From Emmonsiellopsis sp. PD_33 (taxonomy: Eukaryota > Ascomycota > Eurotiomycetes > Onygenales > Ajellomycetaceae): a stretch of DNA of 64,000 nt. The translations under genes were made by a program, and so were the position numbers. The stretch lies in contig JANTQF010000095.1 in assembly GCA_032988165.1 (NCBI GenBank), positions 1-64,000 of the forward strand, given 5' to 3'. Position 1 is the stretch's first letter. Each line of letters opens with the position of its first letter. Under the pieces are notes generated by a model that made no database searches, was not told the origin of the DNA, and worked only from the letters and a program-made list of their open reading frames with translations. Positions 43,369 through 55,744 of this stretch are shown here, one piece after another.

Positions 43369-44741
43369 CACCAATTCCACAAGCTCCCCCCCCTTCAAAA
43401 GACATCGCCTTTGATATGGATGTCAACCATCCGGCCTCAAGAGACGTTTTTGTACCACGTGACGTTATCTCGGGCCGGCCAATCCCACCTTCCGAGCAGT
43501 TAACGAGATCTTCCCATTTCGGCAACCCTGGACAACGGACTGCAATCCCTGAAAAGAGTCAAGACTCAGCTGCCGACCGGCTTTTGGCTTTTGGCTTTTC
43601 CTTTCGATCTTCAACAAGAATTCAGGTTGGCTGCGATAATGAGTGAACCTGAAGGACATGTAGAATGAGCTTGTTCTGATGTCCCCCTCCCCCCTTCCAT
43701 GCGGTTGGATACTGACATCCACCACATCCAGAACCCACGTCCTTAAGCACATCATTGACTCACTGATGAAGGCACCCTGATATCCCCTCTCTCTCTCGGA
43801 GTCCTGCGTCCCAACACAGTACAAAAACGGGGAAAAAACAGCACCGTCAAAATTTACCCCAGCAATTGACCTGAACCTCCCCCACATAACTACCCTTGAA
43901 GATCCCTTCCTCCTCCAGCCCAAAAACACACTGCAACACCCCACCCTGAGCAAGCACCGGCACCCGGCGGCGCCCTCCTTAAAGTTAGCCACAGCAACTA
44001 TTGGCACGCCATCCCGCATTAACCCCTGTGGTTCCATTTCTTCGTGCTTGACGCAATGACGGCGCCTTGCGAAAGGACCAAAATGTGCCGATCTTCTGGT
44101 TGGTTGGTGAACTAACTGACGGCGGCCGGAGCCATGCGAGTGTTTGGCTATCATTAGTTATCAGCAGTTGATCACTGGCAGACTGGCAGTGGCCGGGTGC
44201 TTGGGACCTTTTTCCCCCGCTCGATCTTTTCAGGCGCGTGCAGAAAGAATACTGTTCGGCCCGAGTAAGGGATGGGGAACTATCCATTTCCCCTCGCAGA
44301 TGTTAGGTGAGGTGAAGTGCGCACCCTGATGAAGCTGGAGATCTTGATATCTTCTCGAAGCAAAGCGCAGAGGCCATCTATGGGCTGTGCCGGCATGACG
44401 TCCTAACCTGTCAAACTGCTGCCGTGTTTAGCTATCTCAACCAATCACTTCTCGTTTCTATCCATCAAGCTCAGCGCTCTCTCGGCTATTTCCCTGCCTG
44501 CTCTGCTAACACTAAAAAGAAAAATACTACCCAAGACCTTCGATCTAGTCTCCATATAACGAATGGGCTTCCACAATTGTTTCCCCCGTTCTTCTCGCAA
44601 ACACGCTATCCCCACCATGCCATGTTGTCAGGTGGGAGTGTGGAGTTCGTCAGGAACTCGACGGCACTTGTCATGGAGACGAGACAGATTGGAGCCGTTT
44701 CCGCGGCCCCGTGTTAAGTTGTTGAGGGCCCAATGCCCGGC

Positions 44742-44748
44742 TATATAT
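44742..44748 (+). promoter_or_regulatory. TATA box of the secretory lipase gene
   Basis: TATATAT about 120 bp before the ATG at 44867, followed by a C/T-rich leader. This is the best core-promoter candidate upstream of the lipase. Confidence 0.5.
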
Positions 44749-44866
44749 TCCACAGGGTACCGCTGCAACGGAGGAATCAGCTTCTCTTTCCCCAGCGAAG
44801 ACGTTTTGTCCCCCCTCCTCATCCCCCCTATATTCATTGCAGCCCAGGCGGCAATAATAGTCCACC

Positions 44867-46219
44867 ATGGCGCCTCTCCGGACACTTGGTCTAGTTGCCC
44901 TCTCCCTCTTCTCCAGCATCGCGCAGGGCCTCCCATCCCACAGGCTCACCTCCCGCGCTGCACTCCTCCCATCTGAGGATCCCTTCTACGTGGCACCAGA
45001 GGGTTTCGAAGACACCGCACCGGGAACGATCCTGCGATCCCGTCCGACACCCGCCAAAATTGCCGCATTTGGCATTGCGCCTGCCAACCTTGAGGCTGCC
45101 CATCAGCTCCTCATCCGCTCGTCGGATAACTTCGGCAACCCTGTCGCCGTCGTATCTACAGTGCTGGTGCCCCACGGAGCCGACTACAGCAAGTTGGTTT
45201 CGTACCAGTTCGCTGAAGATGCCAGCTCGCCGAACTGCTGTCCGTCCTATGTGATGCTGGAAGGATCGGAGACGGGAGGGGACGGGGGTACTTCGACATC
45301 CCATGCCGAGTTCATCTTGATCATCGCCGCACTGGAGAAAGGATGGGTCGTTACCGCCCCTGACCACGAAGGACCAACTGCTGCGTACCTTGCCAACCTT
45401 CGCGCTGGTTATCACACCCTCGACGGTATCCGAGGCACCTTGGCGTCCGGAGACATCACTGGCGTGTCGTCCGATGCCACTGTCGTCATGTGGGGCTACT
45501 CCGGCGGAAGCCTTGCCAGTGGCTTCGCTGCTGAACTGCAGCCTTCTTACGCACCAGAGCTAGCCATTGCTGGCGCTGCCCTGGGCGGCACCGTGCCAAA
45601 CATCAAGACCGCCCTCGCCGCCATCAACGAGGGCGACACCGCCGGCCTCATCCCCGCCGGTTTCCTCGGCCTCGCCCACGAGTACCCCGAAATCAAAACC
45701 CTGCTTGACGAGCAACTCATCCCCGAGAAACGCGAGGAGTTCATGATGGCGGAGGTAGAATGCTTCGGCGCCAACGTCGATCGCTTCAAGGGCATGGACG
45801 TATACACGTACCTCAAGGACCGCGACGCGCTCGAGAACCCCACCATCGACGCCATCCTCGCCGAGAACGGCATGGGCCAACACACCCCCGCCATCCCCCT
45901 GCTCGTCTACAAGGCGGAGAAGGACGAGATCAGCTGGATCAACGACACCACCACCCTGGTCCGCAAGTACTGCGACGAGGGCGCCAGCGTTGACTATCGC
46001 ATTTCCGAGACGGGCGCGCACAGCGACATGGCGATCGTGGGTGCGCCGGACGCACTGCTCTGGATTGAGGACCGCATGCAGCATCTCCCTCTCCCGCAGG
46101 AAGGGTGCGTGACTTCGACTGAGCTGACGCCGCTGGCTAGTGCCGAGGCGTTGAGGGTGATCGGTGAAGTTTTGGTGGATTTGCTTTTGGATCTGCTCCA
46201 TAAGCCGATTGGGGAGTAG
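44867..46219 (+). CDS. Secretory lipase (LIP family, PF03583)
   Basis: Intronless, 450 residues. The signal peptide covers about 1-21 (cut after QG). The alpha/beta-hydrolase then shows family hallmarks: VSYQFAEDASSPNCCPS, a GWVVTAPDHEGP block at 159-170 and the nucleophile elbow WGYSGG with Ser212. A late Asp lies in YKAEKDE, and the catalytic His is in ETGAHSDMAIVGAPDALLW. This arrangement is typical of fungal extracellular lipases first described in Candida. It would split triacylglycerols or other esters outside the cell. Third codon positions in the gene body are strongly C-biased compared with neighbours, suggesting high expression. The C-terminal helix (LVDLLLDLLHK) is short and amphipathic. 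No oddities in key residues. Confidence 0.93.
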   Translation: MAPLRTLGLVALSLFSSIAQGLPSHRLTSRAALLPSEDPFYVAPEGFEDTAPGTILRSRPTPAKIAAFGIAPANLEAAHQLLIRSSDNFGNPVAVVSTVLVPHGADYSKLVSYQFAEDASSPNCCPSYVMLEGSETGGDGGTSTSHAEFILIIAALEKGWVVTAPDHEGPTAAYLANLRAGYHTLDGIRGTLASGDITGVSSDATVVMWGYSGGSLASGFAAELQPSYAPELAIAGAALGGTVPNIKTALAAINEGDTAGLIPAGFLGLAHEYPEIKTLLDEQLIPEKREEFMMAEVECFGANVDRFKGMDVYTYLKDRDALENPTIDAILAENGMGQHTPAIPLLVYKAEKDEISWINDTTTLVRKYCDEGASVDYRISETGAHSDMAIVGAPDALLWIEDRMQHLPLPQEGCVTSTELTPLASAEALRVIGEVLVDLLLDLLHKPIGE

Positions 46220-47355
46220 AGTAGGTTTGATAGTTGGGGGAAATCATGAGGTAGGGTTGGAGTGGGAGGAATCCAGTGGATTGGTTGTACATACATTGCG
46301 TGGCAAATACATAAAATGCACATAAATTGAAAAATATCATCTATGATAACTTGTCAGTATATTGTTGTATTCACCGTTGCAGGCTGTTCCCGGTCGTCCG
46401 TCTCACAGACGCTGTTTGGAAATGCGAATCCACGTGGTGTGGGTGGGTGGGGTGGTCAGTTGGACCGCGGAAAGTTTTGGTTTTCTTGTTTTTTTTTCCT
46501 TCTCTTTCTTTTCCCACCTGGCATGCTGATGCGGGAGAGTTAAAGTTACCGTTGCGAAACCGGTTCTTCTTTTGCGGTGGCTATATTTCCGCTCTATCTT
46601 CACTGTGCCACAGGGAGTTATGCGCTTGTAGGCACCCTTCCTCCTAGTCCGTAGATTTCTGGATGTATGGACTGTTAGAGATAGTTTGGCCTTGTATGTG
46701 CATTAGAAACTTTCCGCTGGCTTCTCCTATTTAGTTGGGTTGGAATAAATCGAATCTTGGAAAATTGATAGCTATTGCCTTTTGTAGGGGGATGCACATG
46801 GTCCTCCCCCTTTCTCATTGTAGAAATAGTCAGTCATCATATCATGCTGCATTTGCCCCTTGGAGTTAGGTGTTTGAATTTCCTAGAGAGAGGATAAGTT
46901 TGTCCAGTTAGTTGGCAAGATTTTCATCCCCTGGATGGGGATAATATCTGCAATTCTTTCATGGCTGTTATGATTTTCTATTTCCAGAGATGGCCATTTT
47001 AGGTATTGATCCTCACTTGATGGGATGGCTCTGTATGTGTTTGTTGCCCTCCTGGCCCAAGTTGGGTTCAGGATATATTGAAATAAAAACAACACATGTC
47101 GAAAGGGAATAGGGGGGTTCAGTAAATAAAAGAAAGAAGAAATCTAGAATGGGATGGCCCGTGCACACACGTCACTTATCCAGATCGTAACTTTTAGGTC
47201 GTAAGATGAGTCAAAGAAAAGAAGATAAAAAATGATTGGACTGTGGTTAGTTACACCGAAATGTGCCGAGTGACAACTTTTTCCATCCATCTATCCATCC
47301 ATCCATCCGCATTTCCTAAAAGACATCCAGTAACTAGAATTTTTCTTTTCCTGCC
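46220..47355. other. Convergent spacer between lipase and glutamyl-tRNA synthetase
   Basis: About 1.1 kb that must contain both 3' UTRs, since the two genes face each other. A CCAT-type tetranucleotide run lies at about 47283-47308. Small frames have no domain content. No RNA gene is seen. Confidence 0.55.
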
Positions 47356-49554
47356 CTAACCCGTCTTTCCAGTAGGGATATTGAAGAACACAGCCGGCTT
47401 GCCATCCTTATACGCCCGATCAAGTCTGAAATACCCCTTCCGCTCAAACTGGATAATATCCCCCTCCGCCAGATCCGCAACATTGCAATCCGCAAAGGCT
47501 TCGGAGCGGAACTCAGTCTTGGTGTTGATATAGTCATTGATATCATCGTCCTTTTCGATCTTATCCTTGGTAATGATATAGTCAAAATCCACAAGCTCGA
47601 CGGGGACGAGATCCTGGCCCTCCTTCGCCAGCCAGGTGACCTTCTTGTCCGTCTTCTTGACGTCGCCCTGGAGGTGCAGCTCGAGCTCGAGACCGGTGAC
47701 CTTGCCGCTGGCGGGATCGACGGCGATCTGGCGCACGAAGGCATTGCCCCAGTTCATCAGGGTGATTTCCTCGTCTTTCTTGAATGTGACTGCGTCCGCC
47801 TGGTCGAGCAGGATTTGCTTGCTGTAGATAACCTTTTTGGTGCCCAGCTCGGCGTTCTTGCCGTGTTTTGGTTTCTCGGCAGTTTGCACGTCGTTGATGC
47901 CTTGGACGGTGGCGAGGACTGCGTCCTGCTTGTCAATGGCGGTGTGGCGGGGGGCCACGGGGTCGATGTACTTCCGGTTAGTAGCCCAGAACAAGGTCCA
48001 GTCGAGGTTGACGACGTTGCGGCTGGGTCCTTGCTTCAGGATGAACTCGCGAAGAGCGGGCACGGTCATGCCACGGCGTCTGATACCGCGGATGGTGGGC
48101 ATGCGGGGGTCGTCCCAGCCCCAGACAATTCCATCTTCGACGAATTTGGTGAGCTTTCTCTTCGACAGAACTGCACGAATGAAGTTGACACGTGAGAAGT
48201 CCCAGATGTGGACCTTGCGGAGGCGAAGAGCATCCTGCATCCACTCATATTGTGCGTTCCGGTCGCCGTATTCGGTGGTTCGCAGAGCGTGTGTCACGCC
48301 CTCAATGGAATCCAAGATAGGAACGCAGAAATCGTAGGTAGGATAGATTTTCCATGCGCTACCGGTCCGGTGATGGGGCTGGAGGTTGACACGGTAAATG
48401 ACGGGGTCGCGGAGGGCCTTGTTGTTGTCGTCAATTGAGATCTTTGCACGGATACACCACCGCTGGCCCTCCTCAGAACCTGTCTTCATCTCCTCCAAGC
48501 GTGCCAAGTTGTTTTCGACGCTCTCGTTGCGACGCTTGCTCTCAATACCGTTGAATCTCTCATCCTGCATAACCTCCTTCTCGGTATCGTCCGCATATGC
48601 TTTTCCATCCTTGATGATCTGCACGCAGTAGTCATACATCTCCTGGAAATAGTCACTTGAGAACGAGGTCTTGTCTGGGTAGATTCCCAATAGGGATAGA
48701 TCATGCTTGATTGAATCCTCAAACTCCTGGTTTTCCTTGGAAGGGTTGGTGTCATCAAATCGGCAGATCAAAGTGCCCTTGGTTTGCTCGTGGGCGAAGT
48801 AGTCATTTAGAAGCGCTGCCTTGGCGTGTCCAATATGAAGGTATCCAGACGGCTCAGGTGGGAATCGAGTGACAACTCCATTCTCCACGTTCTTTAGGCC
48901 AATGTTGTAGCTTCCGCCGGCGGCACTGGCAGCAGCCTTCTTCTTCTGAGCGCTCGCGTTCAGATCTGTCACGACAGTGTTTACCCAAGGGTAAGAAGCT
49001 TCAATAAATGCAAACCAACGGCCGGTGTTGTTTTTGATTTTTCTGACGCTCGAGACGGCAATTCTGTTTCCGCGGAGGGTACCCCACACGGCCAGATCAG
49101 CCAGGGTAAGTGAGTGGCCGACGATGAAGGATCGAAGAGTAAGGTGGGAGTCGAGCTCTTTCATGGGCTGGTCCAGGGATTTGAAATCCAAGGGCCTCAG
49201 AGCAGCAGAGCGTTTCACCCATTCCTCGACCTAAACAGACAGCAACGGAATCGTCAGTAAACACAACACATGGAACATTGGACGGCCTATGTTTTGACAA
49301 ACCTGTTCCTTGTCTCCATTCTGCAGGGCTTCGTAGGTGTTTTCAAGATAGCGCAGGACGTCGTCGTCGTGGACTACTTTCCCGTCGTCTGCCTTGAGCT
49401 CTAGCTTTGCGCCTTGGGGCCCAACGGACTCGACGTCTTCGTAGACAATGGTGATGCCGACGCCGGGGAAGCTCTGCTTGACAAAAGTCACGGCTAGGAG
49501 AGCAGGGAGAAGGATGGCGCCATTGGCCTTTGCGGCAACGGTGAGGACAACCAT
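47356..49554 (-). CDS. GUS1: Cytosolic glutamyl-tRNA synthetase
   Basis: Exons 49554-49303 and 49230-47356 (donor GTTTGT, acceptor TTTAG, phase 0) give 708 residues, the same length as yeast Gus1. The N-terminal 190 residues form a GST-like fold (TLADLAVWGTLRGN) that in yeast binds the cofactor Arc1. The class-I catalytic core follows: RFPPEPSGYLHIGHAKAAL with HIGH at 216-219, ICRFDDTNP, and the KMSKS-equivalent LSKRKL at 439-444. The beta-barrel anticodon-binding region completes it. It charges tRNA-Glu with glutamate in the cytosol. The ATG chosen starts MVVLTVAAKANG at the beginning of the GST-like fold; in-frame sequence upstream is leader. Essential housekeeping gene with divergent neighbour at 50369. 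Confidence 0.95.
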
Positions 49555-50368
49555 CTTAAGCAGGGTTAGTTTTGATATCTCGTAGCGGGCAGAATGGAGG
49601 GGTAATTGGCCGCTATCACTGACCTTGGCAAATGGATTTTTGGAGGCAAGGAGTGTCTTCAGCAAGATTGTCTCCGTAGACACAGGAGAGAGGGGTATCA
49701 GTTGAGTCAACGCCCGCAATGAGTTGCTCGTGGACGGGATGACTCAAGAAGCTGGGATGGAGTTGGCGATGATTTTTAGTGGTGGGGTTTGGCGGGAGCA
49801 GAACCAACCCATGGATCTCAGAGTATCTACAACTATGGCTACGGGCGATATGGCTTCTTACCACGGCATTTCCTACATATACCTGATACATACAAGAAAC
49901 AACTGAACTGTAGCATCTCTTTAACCTGCAGAATAACTCCCCATCCCCAAGTGCGATGTCTCTACTGTTGGTGAAGTTGCAGTCCGCGATAAGATACCGT
50001 GGGGCGAGTTTTTCCGCTTCCGAAAGCGCCAATCTCTCTCCACCCAAATAAACCACGCGCGGAGACAACTTCGACTTCAACGCGCCGCTTCTCTGCTCTC
50101 GTTTGCGAGGACTGTCGTTTCGTCTGCTGCTGTGCTCTATATGTCTCTGCGTCACCCGATATAGACTCCTTTTGGATTGCCTGGTTTTCATATTTATTCT
50201 CCTCGTTCGTTCGTGTTTCTTGTTCCTGACGCGAGCATCTATCTGCCGCTCTAGATATAGTCCCATCCGCGCCGCGACTTGCTATATACCCACGCATCGC
50301 CACCCACCTCCTCCAATTCTTATACGGTTTATCTACTCGGCTCTATCTAGGCCGGTCTCACACTCTCA
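49555..50368. other. Divergent promoter region
   Basis: About 810 bp between glutamyl-tRNA synthetase (minus) and the gene at 50369 (plus), so it must serve both. The right half is C/T-rich leader on the plus strand. A 216-codon minus-strand frame overlapping the leader has no domain and is discounted. Confidence 0.55.
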
Positions 50369-51645
50369 ATGGCTCAGCCAAGTCCAATGAAACCAGAAAG
50401 ACGCGTTCTGGGCGAGAAATCCATCAACGCGTCCTTGACTCCACGAAGCACCCCCAGTTCAAGCTTGACCAGCTCTAAACTCGCGCGCGACATGTCCTCA
50501 ATATCCCCCCCAGTACTGGCGGGTCAGAAGAGGTCAATTGACCAGGTAGACTCCTCCCAGAACAGATCTGGCTCCGCGAAGAGTTCGTTCAGCCAGACGA
50601 GACGCGAGGACGAGTTTTATATCTATGAAGAAAACAACACACAGTCCAGTACAGAGGCAGACAAACAGGTATGTGAAATACCTGTATAAACATGGGGACA
50701 AGGACATGCAAACTAAGAAAACTGCAGATGGTGCCCACCATGTTTCTGGAAACAGCAGCACACTCCTTTGACAAGGCATCAGACCCAAAGAACTCCTCAC
50801 AAAAGAGTGATTCTATGTCCTCCCTCCTCAACCTTAGTTTCGAGTCCGAAAACAACAACACCTCGCCGAGACCAGCTAAAAAGCCCACCACCACACATTC
50901 GCGCTCATCATCAACACCCTCGATTGTTCCAACAGACCCCGCTGCTCGGAAAGCTTTCATTAAACAGGTTAGCAAACTAGAATACTCGCGCCCTAAAAGC
51001 CTCTGGTATAGTTACTGACGCGAATACCCTGATTAACAGAAAGCCGGCCTTCTCCGCAACCAACTCCGGTTCGCCATGAAGAACTTCAAAGACCCCCAAA
51101 TCGACCGCCGCCTTTCAGATCTCGAGGCTCACGCAAAAAGCCGTGACCGCCCCTCTCTGCCTCCTACATCCCGTCCACGCCAAACATACGAGCCGAAATC
51201 GCCCTTACAGGAAGATTTGACACCAAAGGCCAAAGTGGCAAAGCTCCTCCCTGCACCAGTACTGCACCCCACCGACTACTCCTCCCGCTACGCCCCTACC
51301 AACATGGTCACTATGCCTTCTTCACCCCCCGCATCTGCAACAAGCGAGAAACAGGACGACAACACGGAGATGGATATCGATAACGAAGCGACTCCCAGAC
51401 AGCCCAAGACCAACAACATCAACAATAACAAAAACACCTTCCCTCCCGAAACCCCTACCTCCCCTGTCCAGCTCAGCTCCCCACCACATACGGGGGATTC
51501 TCCTCACATGGTCCAGCGGAATGCTGCCGAGTGTGCGGTGGAGCAGATGCTTGCAAAGGCGAAGAAGGGGGAAGCAGTGGATGGACTTTTGAAGCTGATG
51601 AAAACCACAAAGGAGTACGATAATCTGGACGAATGGAGTGGTTGA
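50369..51645 (+). CDS. Uncharacterised Ser/Pro-rich protein, probably nuclear or cell-cycle related
   Basis: Exons 50369-50668, 50728-50967 and 51040-51645, both introns phase 0 with donors GTATGT and GTTAGC, give 381 residues. The N-terminus has RRVLGEKSIN, close to a destruction box but with the Asn one place late. Many SP and TP sites follow (TPRSTPSS, ISPP, TPSI), suggesting kinase control. The most conserved-looking part is the helix KAGLLRNQLRFAMKNF at about 181-196, and a C-terminal helix CAVEQMLAKAKKGEAVDGLLKLM. A short basic KRS element and an acidic MDIDNE patch are present. No enzyme domain is recognisable. A small transcription or cell-cycle regulator is only a guess. Confidence 0.75.
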
Positions 51646-52936
51646 CGAATGGTGAGAATTCTGTGGTTGATGGTGTAATAGCGCATGTTTTACTGTACTG
51701 TACTGTTCCTTTTGTTTTGTTTTTTTCTCTTCTTGTACCATACGATGGATGGCATGACCGCCAGCGAACATGAATGGCTGAGTATTTGCCTGTTTGATTT
51801 GGGGGGGGATTTGGGTGCATGAGAAATTACGAGATTGTTTTCTGTTTTAATGTCTTTTTTCGCCTGGGAGCTGATATACCACATTTTCTCTGATGCGTTT
51901 GGACGTTGGTGGCCGGGGACAGGATTCATTGCATGGTGAGAGGTTAGTTTAATAGGAGAAGAGTTGTTAGTGTCTGGTTTTCCCTGTCTATTTTGCCCAT
52001 TCTCTCGCCCACAATCCGCACATCCCTTGAGCCCTGCTACGATCGATGAGCATGGTGGCCGCCCCTGACTCCTGAAATGGTCACATGACTCAGGACTTCA
52101 CCTCCTCACGACAACCATCGACTACTCGATTGTTGGCTATGGTTTATGGCATTTCTTCAGTGAAGCAGCTGTGGTCTGGTTACTGTTGGAATTCATTCTT
52201 GATAGCCTTCTCATTCCCGTCACTTCCGAAACATTACCAGCTTGCCACAAAGACCTGGTCAGCCATTAACCACGGCGACGTCCGTGAAGAACCCTGATTC
52301 ATGGGGATATCCTATTCAAGTGTGCACTGAGGCTCAGATGAAGGATTATTCCTTCAATTCCTAATCCGTTGGATTCAATCTCGCTGATGATCCGGATATG
52401 TGCGAAGTTTGATAGTCCGGCCAACCACGTCGATTTTTACTTCCTTTGAGCAATATTCACCATGACGTGCTATCAAACCACGTTGGCTTCTGTATAATGG
52501 AATAAGGGTTTTCTTCCTTTATACGTTTCTCTTCTATCACTTGCTAGTCAGTCGACTGACTATAGCACCTAAGTGCTATGTTTGCTCTGGGTCTTTTGAC
52601 ACTCACTACGTTGGTTGATTGCCATATAATTGCTGCTTGCGGATGCTTAGCAGTATTTATTAATACTCTATTTGTCCCCCTTTTTATACCTCCGACGCTG
52701 TTTGTTGCTTTTCCAAACTGGCTTCATATACCTTCTGCTGCCTACCTACTATCTGCACCTTCGACTTCGTACGAACCTCACAGCAAGGAGGAATCGATGA
52801 AGTAGCGGACTCCAGGTCAGCTACGTTCATTCAAATCCTCTAGTTACGGAAGCACAGCTCAGCCAACTACCTATCTACCTCTCTCTTTTTCTCTACGCAA
52901 GGCAAATAGCCTCAGGGCAACATTGCTGCCACAACC
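51646..52936. other. Spacer before the BTB-like gene
   Basis: About 1.3 kb with the 3' UTR of the preceding gene and the promoter of the next. A 75-codon frame at 52578-52805 is hydrophobic but has no partner or domain; it is probably leader sequence. No RNA gene is seen. Confidence 0.5.
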
Positions 52937-53990
52937 ATGGCGCCATTCTTACCAGCCTACGAGCTTTGCAAGTGAGTCCAACCATCACCACCATAAACCT
53001 CCTTCAAAACCCCTTCAAACCTTCCTCACTCTAACTAACCTCACCAGCCTCCTAAAAGGCCCCAGAATCACCATCCTCCACTCTTCAGATCCCGCCTCGG
53101 AACTCCCCGCGCAGCCCCTCTTCACCGCCTTCCCCAAACGCGTCGCAGCTCACTTCTCCACATACATCGCCGACTCCTTCCCAGCACCAGGCCAGCCCCA
53201 CGTCCCACGCCTGGGCTGCAACGGCACAAACACCGTAACCATCTACGGCGCCCTACCGCCAGCCCTCTTTCGAATCTTCAACTGGATGCTAGCCAGCTGC
53301 GCGGGCCGGGGCCTGGAACGTATCGAGTTCCTCCCCTTTGCAAAATACGTGCGTCTGCTCGAAGCAGCTGAGATCCTCGGTGTTGAGTATGTGCGCGCGG
53401 ACATGTGGCGGCGCATGAGCCGCATGGCGGCGAAGCAGGTGGCGATTGAGGATGTGCGGATGGTGTATTTGAATTTCCCCAAGGAGGCGCCTGTTAGGCA
53501 GTTGGTTATTAGGAGTATTGGGGATGCGGTGTTGGAGCGGCGGTTGAGGAATTTCGGCGCGTATAAGGTGTTTAAGAGGGAGTGTGTGGAGTATGAGGAG
53601 GATGTGTTTGAGTATGTTCGTGGGAAGAGACGGGAGGCGTTTGAGAAGGAGTTGCGGGAGAAGGGGAAACTTAGTGCTGCAGCGAAGGCGAAGGCGAAGG
53701 CTGGAGGATCTGGTGTTAAGGGGCCTCAGGGGAATGCTGTGAGATCCCAGGGTGAACGATCTATTCCTACTGGACCTGGGGCTGGTGTTAAGACAACTAC
53801 TGATGCAGACGGGGTTACAACAAAGACTATCTCTGCTGTGGTCACCAGGAAGGGCCAGCGAGGGAGACCTAGTTATGCTCAGGTTCCTCTTCGGGAGCTT
53901 GGGATTTCAAATGCTCGGTTCTCCGGTCGTGACGCTGATAAACCCGTAACTGGTCGTCGATATGTGAAGCAGACAGGACAGGCAGGATAA
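52937..53990 (+). CDS. Fungal BTB-like domain protein
   Basis: Exon 1 (52937-52971) encodes only 12 codons in part (MAPFLPAYELC), and exon 2 (53048-53990) continues NLLKGPRITI; donor GTGAGT, acceptor ACCAG, phase 2. The protein has 325 residues. The region about 12-150 resembles the divergent BTB fold common in moulds: FPKRVAAHFSTYIADSF, TVTIYGALPPALFRIFNWML, then EFLPFAKYVRLLEAAEILGVEY. A helical region and a basic, low-complexity tail with Ala/Lys repeats (AAAKAKAKAGGSG) follow, ending in GRRYVKQTGQAG. Reading without the intron from 52923 would replace the start with a weak leader. The role is unknown; the basic tail suggests nucleic acid or nuclear contact. Confidence 0.78.
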
Positions 53991-55744
53991 GCAAGGAAAG
54001 TAGGAACGAGACAGGGGAGAGACTCTCAGGTCTATGGAGTTGACTGGTAACGGACGGGAAATGGGACACTATGGGGGGGTTCCTAGGGCTTGGAGTTGAA
54101 AGGCCTTGTGCCATTGGTTACATTTGGGTTGGCATGTTGCTATTTTTAATATTTATGATTTGGCTGGTCATTTACTTAGGAATTTTCAGGTTATTTATCT
54201 CCACGGGATTTTTTTCGGGTGGTGATCTCAAATGAAATTTATAAGGGGATTTATTACTTTCTTAACTGTGCCTTGAAATTATTACACTCTACACTAAATG
54301 CTCTACCATTCCCAACGGTAGGGTTTGATGGAAGTTGAAGTTTGGATATTCTTCTACAGAAGGGGGTTTTATGTATCTGCTCTTTTCCTTGACTAGTTAG
54401 AGATGTTTGCCAGCGTGGAATCTGGAAGACAAAAGAGGCAAGTAAGTCGGGTAGTGCATATAAAAAGAAAAGCATAATGCAACCATATGAAAATCCCATC
54501 AAGCTAGCAAAACATGTATGGAATTAAATATTGTCTTCATTTCTTTGAATAAAACATCGCCATCAAAGATGGATTTTCGAAACAACATCCATAATTCCTC
54601 TACTTGGACAAAAGAGGACAGGCCAACAACGGCGAGCGGCAAACTAAATAACCCACCCCCTTATTTAGTTATCAACAATGAATATAAAGCAAACACATAC
54701 ATATACAGTAAAACAAAACAACAGAAACAAAGCTAAATTATGCATGTTTTAGATCAGAAGAGGAAGAAGAAGAAGAAGAGAAAAAACAATGCAAATGTTC
54801 TACCTCATCATGTTATAGTCATGGAATGAAAGAAAAGAAAGCATTTCATTCATTCATTTACTGAAACAAAAAGAACAAAAAGACGCACACAAGTTGATCA
54901 ATGGGGTTTGTTCACTGTAATCTAAACAGTTTGGCTAGCTAAAACACAAGAAAGACAGGCATGAGGCAAAAACTATACAGAGATAGATAGATCTTAAATA
55001 AAACCCAAAGGAATCAATCTATCTGTCTGTCTGGCATTTATCGAAAAGGGATGGTGAAGGAATCTCTCCCCTCCCCTCTAACTCTACATCACACGGAAAG
55101 GAAGAAGATACGATTCTTAATTAATATCAACATCACGAAGAGAACAAAATAATCGAGACCGGCGGAGAGCATAGCTCACTTTTCTTTCTTCCTCCCTCCC
55201 CCTATGACTACTTCGATATCAGTACTATACTCTTTTACTCTACCATTTTCTTATCCCTCCATCCATCCATGCTAAAGCAAGCCCGGGAACCATCCAACAA
55301 CCAAGGACAAGACCGAAACTGGACAGAAACCTGGCAAACTATCTAATATCTAGATATCCAATCCCCAACGCCCCAAACGAAATCCGAACCTCAAAAAAAA
55401 AAAAAGGAGCGGCAAATAATAAACACCAAAAACACAATCCATTTGGCCCCGTCTATATATCTATCTATCATCTCCCTGCCTGTCCAAGCAGGCCATACAT
55501 ACATACACACAGCACAATCGCCAAACCCCCTCAACATATCGATCTATCCCTCCCTTCCTGAACAACAGCTTGATCCTCCCCTGACAAGACAAGCAAAGGA
55601 ACAGGGAGAATTACCAAACCTCCAAAACAAAAATATAAACGGGCAGGCCTCATCCAAGCCATCCATCCGTCTCACAGAGAAACGGACGTTTTCCATATAC
55701 CACCACTGCAACCAACCAACCAGCCATATACATACACATACACA
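53991..55744. other. Low-complexity spacer
   Basis: About 1.75 kb. The first half is A/T-rich, and the second half is C/A-rich with many CTATCTAT, CATACATA and GAA-type microsatellite stretches. Plus-strand frames here (for example 55443-55793) are made of low-complexity sequence and are not credible genes. It contains the 3' UTR of the BTB-like gene and the promoter of the next gene. Confidence 0.55.

Larger units (their letters stand above)
42767..44866. other. Spacer between 5S rRNA and secretory lipase
   Basis: About 2.1 kb without a supported gene. It has a (TA)10 microsatellite at 43349-43368. A 229-codon minus-strand frame at 43465-44154 lacks any domain or codon pattern that I trust. 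The right end holds the lipase promoter, with a TATA box at 44742. Confidence 0.5.

Noticed and set aside
43465..44154. 229-codon minus-strand frame between 5S rRNA and lipase
   Set aside because: No domain, odd Cys/Arg/Gly composition, and no supporting promoter or splice context.
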